DNA of 40,792 nt from a virus. Numbering within the stretch: the first letter of the stretch is position 1; every line of letters begins with the position of its first letter. Positions 7,159 through 14,279 of the stretch are shown piece by piece. The notes below the pieces were generated by a model. It saw only the letters and a program-made list of their open reading frames with translations, did not search any database and had not been told where the DNA came from. Both the position numbers and the translations under genes were made by a program. The DNA is taken from positions 1 through 40,792 of the IMG/VR virus record IMGVR_UViG_3300027977_000071. One strand, written 5' to 3'.

Positions 7159-10100
7159 ATGGCATTAGTATCCCCAGGCGTAGAAGTAACGATCATTGAC
7201 GAAAGTCAATATATCCCTGCTGCTACCAATTCAGTACCATATATTTTAATTGCAACAGCACAGAACAAAACCAGTGCCGCCGGAGTTGGCGTTGCACCAG
7301 GAACATTGGCAGCAAATGCTAACCGTGTTTATTTAATGACCAGTCAGCGAGATTTGGCTGCTACATTTGGCAATCCATTCTTCTACAAGACCACAGCTGG
7401 TACACCAATTAATGGTTACGAACTCAACGAATACGGCTTGCTGGCTGCATACTCTGCACTGGGTGTCAGTAACCGTGTGTACGTGCAACGTGCTGACATT
7501 GACTTGACAGAACTGACAGCATCGTTAACACGCCCACTAGGTGCTCCAACCAACAACACTTATTGGTTGGATACCACCAACAGTGAGTGGGGTATTTTTG
7601 AATGGAATATTACCACAGGTGCGTTCACTGTGCAAACTCCTATTGTGATTACCAGCACAACACAGCTAGAAACCAGCACCACAGTTCCATTGCAAACAGT
7701 AGGCAGCATTGGTAACTACGCCATCACCGCAACCAGTACTTTTAACCCAGGTTATTACAAACGTGGCGGCCCAACATCAGCACAGACCAATTCAGTTGCA
7801 TTGTCAGACCTGTACAACACATGGGTACTGGTTGGCAGCGATGATTGGAAAACAGCATGGCCCACTGTGTCAGGTACAGGAACACCGGTTACACTGACAC
7901 AGGGAAATTCATTTACTGTAAACGATGTACCCATTACTGTGCAAGCCAGTCCACTCAACACTGTTGATGGCATTGCTGATCAAATCAATGATGCGGCAAT
8001 CCAAGGTGTATATGCAGCCAACATCAACGGCAGACTGTATCTGTATGCAGACTCTACTGCTACCAACGACGGTAGTACAGCCGATGGTAACGGAATTATT
8101 TCTTTGGCAAATACTTCTGGAACTCCGTTGACCGCATTGGGCATTGCACTGGGCGAATACTATGCTCCTGCATATCAGCCTAGCCCCAGTTACACAGTTC
8201 CACGTTGGGGCTCTGGCCAAACTGAACCGCATCCAACTGGCAGTGTGTGGCAGAAAATTTCTGACGTAAATCAAGGCGCACAACTGGTGGTTAAAAAATA
8301 CAGTAGTATACTGGGCGCATTTATTACTCAGGCATGTCCGTTGTTTATCAGCGAATCCAATGCTATCTACGAATTAGATCCTAGTGGTGGCGGCAAAAAC
8401 ATTCCTGCCGGCAGCACCTATGGCAAGGTCAACAGTCTGCGCAACAACACATCTAGTATAACGATATTTGAACGTTTTGCTACTGGTGCAACTGAAATTA
8501 CTGGCAACACAAATACTCCAGGTCCGTTTGTGTCCGGCAATACTTTTACTATTCTTGGAACAATACCTGGTACAAACAATGTTAATACTGCAACAGCCAC
8601 GCTACTAGGAACCACTGTAGAAGATTTTATTGCAGCAGTCAGTGCTGCCAATATTCCATATGTTAGTGCAACTCTCAACAGTGCAGGCGCAGTGGTGTTT
8701 ACGCATTCTGCAGGCGGTATAATAATATTAACTAATGTAATAGGTACACCTGTTACCACAGCTGGTTTTACTACTAGCGTGCGTGGAGTTCATAATGAGT
8801 ATGTGGAGGGTGTTGCAACTGGCTTAGTACTGAGTAACTGGGTTACTGCACCTACATTTACCTACACTGCAAGTGATGCGGCCCCAGACCAAGATCCAGC
8901 AGATGGTCGTTTATGGTACTACAGTGCTGTTGATCAAGTGGATATTATGATCCAAGACAACGGTGAATGGCAAGGTTATCAAAATGTAACCAACGATGTA
9001 CGCGGTTTTGATTTGAGCACAACCAATGCCACAGGCCCAATTATCAGTGCTTCAGCACCTACCACACAAACTGACGAGTCAGAGTCACCGTTGCAGTATG
9101 GTGATTTATGGGTTGACACAAGTGACTTGGAAAATTATCCAAAGATGTACCGCTGGCAGCCAGTCAGCGGTGTAGATCAGTGGGTAGCACTGGACAACAC
9201 AGACCAGACTACCGACAACGGTGTATTGTTTGCCGATGCACGTTGGGCACCAAACGGTGACACAGATCCTATCACTGGCGCTTTCCCAACAATTACCAGT
9301 TTGTTAACAAGCGATTACTTGGACCTAGATGCTCCGAGCCCAGCACTGTATCCACAGGGCATGTTGCTGTTTAACACACGACGCAGTGGATATAATGTCA
9401 AGAGTTTCCAAGTTGATTACTTCAACGCAGACACATATCCAGACGACATACTGCCCACAGTGACCAATGCATGGGTAACAGCCAGTGGCTTGAAAGCCAA
9501 TGGCGCTCCATACATGGGTCGTCAAGCACAACGTGCTATGATTGTGGCAGCACTGAAGTCAGGCATTGATACCAACACAGACGTGCGTGAAGAACAGCGT
9601 CAGTTCAACTTGATGGCAACACCTGCCTATCCAGAGCTGATGCCCAACATGATTGCACTCAACAACGAGCGCAACAACACGGGATTTGTCATTGGTGACA
9701 CACCACTGCGTTTAGATCCACAAGACATCTTGACCTGGGCCAGTAACAACAACGGCCTAGGCCTAGACACCGGCGACGGGCTAACAGTGGGCAATCAGTT
9801 CATGGGCGTATTCTACCCAAGTTGCCAAACCACTGACCTAAGCGGCAGTCCAGTGGTAACTGCACCAAGTCACATGATGATTCGCACAATCATACGCAGT
9901 GACGAAGTGTCGTTCCCTTGGTTTGCACCAGCCGGAACACGTCGTGGTGTCATTGACAACGCTGTGCAGTTGGGCTACATCAACGCTGCAACAGGCGAGT
10001 TCCAGTCACTGGGTGTGCGCCAGGGATTGCGTGATGTGCTGTATGAAAATGCAATCAATCCAATTACGTTTATTCCCGGTGTTGGCATTACTAACTTTGG

Positions 10101-10455
10101 TAACAAAACCACTACAAGTAATACCACAGCACTGGACCGCATCAACGTGGCACGTTTGGTAGCATTTATCCGTGGACGTTTAGACATCATTGGCAAGCAG
10201 TACTTGTTTGAACCAAATGATCAGATCACTCGTAATCAGATCAAGAACTCAATCGACGGCCTAATGATTGACCTGGTTGCCAAACGTGGTCTCTATGACT
10301 ATCTAGTAGTGTGCGATGCGTCAAACAACACTCCTGCACGTATAGATCGTAACGAACTGTATGTTGATATTGCTATTGAACCGGTAAAAGCTGTTGAGTT
10401 TATATACATTCCAGTTCGTATCAAGAATACCGGGGAAATCGCTGCCGGGGGTTAA
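7159..10455 (+). CDS. 18: Tail sheath protein gp18-like, greatly enlarged
   Basis: 1098 residues against 659 in T4. The N-terminus (LVSPGVEVTIIDES, then VPYILIATAQNKT) and the C-terminal third (AQRAMIVAALKSGIDTN, WFAPAGTRRGVI, RINVARLVAFIRGRLD, then AIEPVKAVEFIYIPVRI) are classic contractile-sheath sequence. The subunits stack around the tube and contract at infection. The excess lies between about residues 130 and 700 and contains threonine- and asparagine-rich beta-type sequence. It includes repeated short modules with a Trp strand (YWLDTT near 131, LWYYSA near 582, DLWVDTS near 648) followed by Y.W or WQ pairs. These resemble the extra parts of gp14 and gp15 and probably face outwards. A strong terminator directly follows the gene. 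Confidence 0.92.
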   Translation: MALVSPGVEVTIIDESQYIPAATNSVPYILIATAQNKTSAAGVGVAPGTLAANANRVYLMTSQRDLAATFGNPFFYKTTAGTPINGYELNEYGLLAAYSALGVSNRVYVQRADIDLTELTASLTRPLGAPTNNTYWLDTTNSEWGIFEWNITTGAFTVQTPIVITSTTQLETSTTVPLQTVGSIGNYAITATSTFNPGYYKRGGPTSAQTNSVALSDLYNTWVLVGSDDWKTAWPTVSGTGTPVTLTQGNSFTVNDVPITVQASPLNTVDGIADQINDAAIQGVYAANINGRLYLYADSTATNDGSTADGNGIISLANTSGTPLTALGIALGEYYAPAYQPSPSYTVPRWGSGQTEPHPTGSVWQKISDVNQGAQLVVKKYSSILGAFITQACPLFISESNAIYELDPSGGGKNIPAGSTYGKVNSLRNNTSSITIFERFATGATEITGNTNTPGPFVSGNTFTILGTIPGTNNVNTATATLLGTTVEDFIAAVSAANIPYVSATLNSAGAVVFTHSAGGIIILTNVIGTPVTTAGFTTSVRGVHNEYVEGVATGLVLSNWVTAPTFTYTASDAAPDQDPADGRLWYYSAVDQVDIMIQDNGEWQGYQNVTNDVRGFDLSTTNATGPIISASAPTTQTDESESPLQYGDLWVDTSDLENYPKMYRWQPVSGVDQWVALDNTDQTTDNGVLFADARWAPNGDTDPITGAFPTITSLLTSDYLDLDAPSPALYPQGMLLFNTRRSGYNVKSFQVDYFNADTYPDDILPTVTNAWVTASGLKANGAPYMGRQAQRAMIVAALKSGIDTNTDVREEQRQFNLMATPAYPELMPNMIALNNERNNTGFVIGDTPLRLDPQDILTWASNNNGLGLDTGDGLTVGNQFMGVFYPSCQTTDLSGSPVVTAPSHMMIRTIIRSDEVSFPWFAPAGTRRGVIDNAVQLGYINAATGEFQSLGVRQGLRDVLYENAINPITFIPGVGITNFGNKTTTSNTTALDRINVARLVAFIRGRLDIIGKQYLFEPNDQITRNQIKNSIDGLMIDLVAKRGLYDYLVVCDASNNTPARIDRNELYVDIAIEPVKAVEFIYIPVRIKNTGEIAAGG

Positions 10456-10458
10456 TCA

Positions 10459-10483
10459 ATAGGGACCTAGTGTCCCTATTTTT
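10459..10483 (+). terminator. Intrinsic terminator after the sheath gene
   Basis: ATAGGGAC (10459-10466), loop CTAGT, GTCCCTAT (10472-10479), then a run of T to 10483. The stem is a perfect 8 bp. It separates gp18 from the tube gene, which has its own late box 17 bp further on. Confidence 0.88.
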
Positions 10484-10499
10484 GCTCAGGTATAGATAA

Positions 10500-10507
10500 G
10501 ATAAATA
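10500..10507 (+). promoter_or_regulatory. Late promoter box (GATAAATA) of the tail tube gene
   Basis: GATAAATA is followed 22 nt later by the ATG at 10530, with an AGAGGA ribosome site in the leader. It restarts transcription after the terminator at 10459. Confidence 0.65.
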
Positions 10508-10529
10508 ACAGTAACAGAGGATAAAAATT

Positions 10530-11174
10530 ATGAGTTCAGCATCGTTAAACAGAATGACAGTGCCCTTAACAGGCGGTGTAGAGGGCGGCGGCATACTAAT
10601 GCCAAAATTAAAATACCGCTTTCGAGTAACATTTGAAAATTTTGGCAGCGGTACAGGCACACCAAACATAACCGAGATGACTAAACAGGTTATTGATTTT
10701 ACACGTCCAACAGTGACATTTGAAAATATTGATTTACCAATTTATAACTCCACTCTTAAAATGGCTGGCAAGCACTCATGGGGCGATGTCTCATGTAACC
10801 TGCGTGATGACTCATTGAGTAGTGTACAGAAACTTGTTGGTTCACAGCTACAGAAACAACTGGACTTTTTTGAAATGGCGTCAGCAGCCGCTGGTGCAGA
10901 CTATAAATTTACAACCCGATTTGAAGTACTTGACGGCGGTAACGGTGCGTTGACTCCGGTAGTGCTTGAGTCATGGGAATTGTATGGCTGCTACTTGAAA
11001 GAAGTAAACTACGGTGACGCTAACTATGGAACCAGTGAAGCAATGACCATTGCACTGAGCATTTCATACGACAATGCTAGCCAGTCTGCTCAGGACGGCA
11101 ATCAAGGTGGCGTGGGTACCTTAGGTACTCTTGTTGGAACCGCGCTGGGCACAGTGACCAGTCCTGGTACCTAA
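10530..11174 (+). CDS. 19: Tail tube protein, gp19-like
   Basis: 214 residues (T4 gp19 is 163). The order is that of a phage tube protein: PKLKYRFRVTFENFG as the first strand, a VTFENIDLPIYNSTLKMAGKHSWGDVSC block matching the T4 VAGDRTFDDWTVTVMND region, then LESWELYGCYLKEVNYGDANYG and a final TIALSISYDNA strand. The protein polymerises into the inner tail tube. Position directly after the sheath gene agrees with T4 order. Its C-terminal ~20 residues are glycine- and threonine-rich. Confidence 0.82.
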   Translation: MSSASLNRMTVPLTGGVEGGGILMPKLKYRFRVTFENFGSGTGTPNITEMTKQVIDFTRPTVTFENIDLPIYNSTLKMAGKHSWGDVSCNLRDDSLSSVQKLVGSQLQKQLDFFEMASAAAGADYKFTTRFEVLDGGNGALTPVVLESWELYGCYLKEVNYGDANYGTSEAMTIALSISYDNASQSAQDGNQGGVGTLGTLVGTALGTVTSPGT

Positions 11175-11194
11175 ATTGGCAACCGAGTAGCCAA

Positions 11195-12322
11195 ATGAGT
11201 TTTGGACAAGACTTTCTAAAAGGTTTTATTGGCGGCAATGAAGGGTTAAGAGATTACACCCACGCCAATAAAACCTTTCGCACGAATGGATACCAACTTG
11301 CTCCTCGATTCAAGTTCAACTACCACACATATTTTAACTTAAATTCGTCAGCAATACCGTTTCTGCAAAACATGGTCGGCAACGGAGATGCTGCCAGTAT
11401 TGGGTTATCAGTCAAAACAATTGATCTGCCCAGTTATCAAATATCTGTTGACACCATGAACCAGTACAATCGTAAGCGACTGGTGCAGAGCAAAATTGAC
11501 TATCAACCTGTTACTATTACATTCAACGACGATGGTGGCGACTTAATTCGTAACCTGTGGTACAACTACTTCAGTTACTATTACAAAGACCCAGCACAGC
11601 AGTACGAAGGCGTCCCCAACACAAATGGAACTTCTGGTAATTTACAAACCACTCCTGCTGGCTTCGGCTACAACACACGAGACACCTACAGCAACGATAG
11701 ATTTGTAAACGACTGGGGCTATGTGGGTGAAAGTTACATGGACGGAACATTTGCTCCAGAAGGTAAGCCACCTTTCTTTCGTGATATCAAAATTTACGGA
11801 CTTAACCAGCACAAGTTTGCTGCCTACGTACTGGTAAACCCCATGATCACTGACTGGCGACACGACACCTATGACTACAGTCAAAGCAACGGTGTTATGA
11901 CACACACTGTGACAATACGGTATGAAACTGTAAAATACTATTCAGGTGCCATTGGCGCTGTTCGTCCAGATACCAATGTGGTTGGATTTGCTGATCCCAA
12001 TAGTTATGATCAGACACTCAGTCCAATATCTCGTCCTGGTAGTCAGTCCACTGTGCTGGGACAAGGCGGCTTGGTGGATGCTGGTGTGGGCATCTTTGAA
12101 GATTTACAAAGAGGCGACCTGTTTGGAGTTATTGGTGCCACACAAAAAGCACTGAACGTGAATGAAACATTGAAGAAAACTCCGCTGAAAGACATTGTCC
12201 GCAAGGATGCTGCCATTGTTAAACAAGATGTGTTGCGTAACAGCTTGCCTGGTCAAGTGCGCAATGCAGCCAACTCTGCCAACAGTATGTTATTTCCTAA
12301 ACAATCGCCGCCGAAAAAATGA
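11195..12322 (+). CDS. Second tail-tube-fold protein (gp19/gp54-like)
   Basis: 375 residues. It repeats tube-fold features of its neighbour: LAPRFKFNYHTYFNLN, a SVKTIDLPSYQISVDTMNQYNRKRLVQSKIDYQPVTITFNDD block, then IKIYGLNQHKFAAYVLVNPMITDWRHDTYDYS and TVTIRYETVKYYSG. It is larger than a tube monomer and has a helical lysine-rich tail. That could suit a baseplate tube initiator such as T4 gp54, itself a gp19 relative, or a second tube subunit. It follows gp19 by 20 nt and overlaps the next gene by 4 nt. Fold family is fairly safe; the exact role is undecided. Confidence 0.68.
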   Translation: MSFGQDFLKGFIGGNEGLRDYTHANKTFRTNGYQLAPRFKFNYHTYFNLNSSAIPFLQNMVGNGDAASIGLSVKTIDLPSYQISVDTMNQYNRKRLVQSKIDYQPVTITFNDDGGDLIRNLWYNYFSYYYKDPAQQYEGVPNTNGTSGNLQTTPAGFGYNTRDTYSNDRFVNDWGYVGESYMDGTFAPEGKPPFFRDIKIYGLNQHKFAAYVLVNPMITDWRHDTYDYSQSNGVMTHTVTIRYETVKYYSGAIGAVRPDTNVVGFADPNSYDQTLSPISRPGSQSTVLGQGGLVDAGVGIFEDLQRGDLFGVIGATQKALNVNETLKKTPLKDIVRKDAAIVKQDVLRNSLPGQVRNAANSANSMLFPKQSPPKK

Positions 12323-12681
12323 GCTCAGTTAACAATACCAATTATAACATAGATCTCACTGTGAGAGTGTTTGACGACTTCTACGGCTTTGAACAATTTG
12401 TTGACGCTGCCGATTGGGATGTGGTACTCAGTTATTTTAAGTCAATATACACTACCACTGTGGCAGCTGAAAATTTTGCCACAGCACTGTTCAGAGTGTC
12501 AAACGAACAAAGCATACCTGTGCTAACGTTGTTGGCACAGATTCAGTCTGCTGATAATCTTGCTGAATTAAACTTAACTCTTGCTTATTATCTTAACAAT
12601 CAGCGTAGCAACAGCACCTTACTTGGCACTTCACAGCCTGTGCAGCCAAACTACTATGCGGCAAGAAATATTCGAGCATGA
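12319..12681 (+). CDS. Small protein between tube genes and gp4, function unknown
   Basis: 120 residues, overlapping both neighbours by ATGA junctions (4 nt each side), so it belongs to the same tail-head operon. It is rich in aromatic and hydroxyl residues with helical stretches (FDDFYGFEQFVDAADWDVVLSYFKSIY, NLAELNLTLAYYLNNQ). It has no Cys clusters, signal peptide or known motif. By context it is a virion assembly factor or minor structural protein; no homologue is recognised. Confidence 0.72.
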   Translation: MSSVNNTNYNIDLTVRVFDDFYGFEQFVDAADWDVVLSYFKSIYTTTVAAENFATALFRVSNEQSIPVLTLLAQIQSADNLAELNLTLAYYLNNQRSNSTLLGTSQPVQPNYYAARNIRA

Positions 12682-13109
12682 GTAAGTTTGCACAAGGTCC
12701 TTACACTGTAAAAAATCCTACCAAGTATGTGGGCAAAGGCATGCCACGCTACAGGTCAGGTTGGGAATTGAGCTTTATGCGATTCCTGGACAACAACGAC
12801 AATGTGATGCAGTGGGCCAGTGAAAGCATACAGATCCCTTATCGCAATCCGGTCACTGGAAAACAAAGCATCTATGTGCCGGATTTTTTGATCACCTATA
12901 GAACACGACAAAACATCTTGGTCGGTGAAGTGATTGAAATCAAACCCAAAAAGCAAAGCATCATTGAAAGTAAAATGAGCAACAGAGACCGCATGGCAGT
13001 GGCCATCAACTATGCCAAATGGGATTCTGCAACCAAGTGGTGCAACCGCAACGGCCTAAAATTTCGTGTCATCACCGAAGAAGACATGTTCCGCAACGGC
13101 GGAAAATAA
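12678..13109 (+). CDS. 4: Head completion protein gp4-like
   Basis: 143 residues (T4 gp4 is about 150). It begins with the recognisable GPYTVKNPTKYVGKGMPRYRS segment, followed by WELSFMRFLDNNDNVMQWASE (T4: WERKYMVYLDTNPNVVEWASE), PYRNPVTGK, and a nuclease-like YVPDFLI ... VIEIKP pair. The latter (PDF then E.K) is a PD-(D/E)xK-type arrangement also seen in T4 gp4. Gp4 is needed to finish DNA-filled heads before the tail joins. It overlaps the preceding gene by 4 nt. Confidence 0.88.
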   Translation: MSKFAQGPYTVKNPTKYVGKGMPRYRSGWELSFMRFLDNNDNVMQWASESIQIPYRNPVTGKQSIYVPDFLITYRTRQNILVGEVIEIKPKKQSIIESKMSNRDRMAVAINYAKWDSATKWCNRNGLKFRVITEEDMFRNGGK

Positions 13110-13118
13110 GCCTCACTA

Positions 13119-13138
13119 TACCGCAAAAGCGGTAAATA
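13119..13138 (+). promoter_or_regulatory. Hairpin plus late promoter box (GGTAAATA) of gp16
   Basis: TACCGC AAAA GCGGTA (13119-13134) is a 6-bp stem with a tetraloop. Its right arm runs into GGTAAATA (13131-13138), which ends 4 nt before the gp16 ATG at 13143, with no ribosome site between. The hairpin could stop read-through from gp4 or mark the promoter. Confidence 0.55.
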
Positions 13139-13142
13139 TGGT

Positions 13143-13646
13143 ATGACTAAAAAATTAGAAGACCTCTTCGACTTACCGTCTAGCACCGCCGATACAGACG
13201 AAACTGTGCCGGATATTGCTGCCACACAGTATGCAATAACTGAAATTGACCATGCCATTGACAAGATTGACGCTGCCTTACCCGGTGTGCGTGATCTAGA
13301 AGCCAGTGATGGCGACATGGACGAACTGGCACAAAAAGCCACAGAAACATTTGATGACCTTATGGATCTTGGCATGCAGGTGGACAGTCGCTATGCCAGT
13401 GAAATCTTTGCTGTAGCAGGTGCTATGCTGGGGCATGCACTTACTGCTAAAACAGCCAAGATGAACAAGAAACTCAAAATGATTCAGTTGCAGTTGCAAA
13501 AAGCCAAACTGGATCTGGACCGAGAAAAACGCACAGGTGATAACGAACCAGAATCTGTAGAAACTGCCGAAGGCCAGGTGCTGAGCCGCAATGATTTGTT
13601 GGATAGACTCATTGGCACAAGAGACCAAAAGAATAAACAAGCATAA
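13143..13646 (+). CDS. 16: Small terminase subunit, gp16-like
   Basis: 167 residues (T4 gp16 is 164). An acidic N-terminus is followed by two helices: AITEIDHAIDKIDAALPGV, and a long coiled-coil-like stretch SRYASEIFAVAGAMLGHALTAKTAKMNKKLKMIQLQLQKAKLDL. The pattern matches T4 gp16, whose central coiled coil assembles a ring and is preceded by the ..RHMEVFATLMGQM.. helix. The protein recognises DNA and stimulates the gp17 motor. In T4 genes 16 and 17 overlap; here 7.2 kb separate them. It starts with a leaderless-type late box. Confidence 0.78.
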   Translation: MTKKLEDLFDLPSSTADTDETVPDIAATQYAITEIDHAIDKIDAALPGVRDLEASDGDMDELAQKATETFDDLMDLGMQVDSRYASEIFAVAGAMLGHALTAKTAKMNKKLKMIQLQLQKAKLDLDREKRTGDNEPESVETAEGQVLSRNDLLDRLIGTRDQKNKQA

Positions 13647-13649
13647 ATA
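13642..13649 (+). promoter_or_regulatory. Late promoter box (CATAAATA) of the internal-head-protein-like cluster
   Basis: CATAAATA overlaps the end of gp16 and lies 17 nt before the ATG at 13667. ATAGGGA in between could serve as a ribosome site. Confidence 0.6.
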
Positions 13650-13666
13650 TCATATAGGGATTGATT

Positions 13667-14275
13667 ATGAAACATTTCAAAGAATATCTGGCAGAGAACG
13701 AACGAGTATACAATTACCGCATCAAAATTGCAGGTGATACTCCTCGGGACGTGATCAAAGCACTGGAAGAAAAACTACAACAGTTTGACATTGTTAGTAT
13801 CACTGCTCCAAAAACAACGCCGGTCATGGCTCGGTTGGCAGACTTTCCGGCCATTGAAAACGAAAGTTGTACACACATGGATGTTGAATTCCGTTACCCA
13901 GCAATTGAGCCACAGATTCGACAGATTGCTCAGCTGTTGGGCATTGATCCAAATCGTGTGTGCATGTTGACTGTGCCATACGAAAACAACTATGACAAAG
14001 AGGCTGTGGATGTTGAAAAACAAAACAAAGACCTGTTGACCAACACAGACTACCCAGCACCAAACGCAGAACAAAAAGCCTTGTACAAGGACTATTCGGC
14101 TGCTCCAGAAGATCATGCAGTGTTAAAAAATACCTATCGCAGTGACTTCAAAGTGGCTGGTGGTAAGACACCTCCTGCTGTGACCACAAACAGTTTACCA
14201 ATGGGCAACAAGAGCCCAATGACCAACATCAAGCGTCCACCCAAGCCAGCAACAGGCTACAACCCTAAAGGATAA
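13667..14275 (+). CDS. Putative internal head protein with capsid-targeting-like N-terminus
   Basis: 202 residues from the ATG at 13667; a TTG two codons earlier is less likely. The N-terminus MKHFKEYLAE closely matches the capsid-targeting sequence of T4 internal proteins (MKTYQEFIAEA), which the prohead protease gp21 cuts after L/I-x-E. Here cleavage would fall after LAE at residue 10. The next ~90 residues look like a small alpha/beta domain (YNYRIKIAGDTPRDVIKALEEKLQQFDIVSI). The C-terminal 60 are proline- and lysine-rich and probably disordered. By context it is a virion-interior protein. The targeting call is inference from the short motif and late expression. Confidence 0.68.
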   Translation: MKHFKEYLAENERVYNYRIKIAGDTPRDVIKALEEKLQQFDIVSITAPKTTPVMARLADFPAIENESCTHMDVEFRYPAIEPQIRQIAQLLGIDPNRVCMLTVPYENNYDKEAVDVEKQNKDLLTNTDYPAPNAEQKALYKDYSAAPEDHAVLKNTYRSDFKVAGGKTPPAVTTNSLPMGNKSPMTNIKRPPKPATGYNPKG

Positions 14276-14279
14276 TAAA

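Noticed and set aside
9899-10196. Open frames of 70-90 residues on both strands inside the sheath gene
   Set aside because: They are in shadow frames of a well-supported gene, have no ribosome site and show no recognisable sequence.
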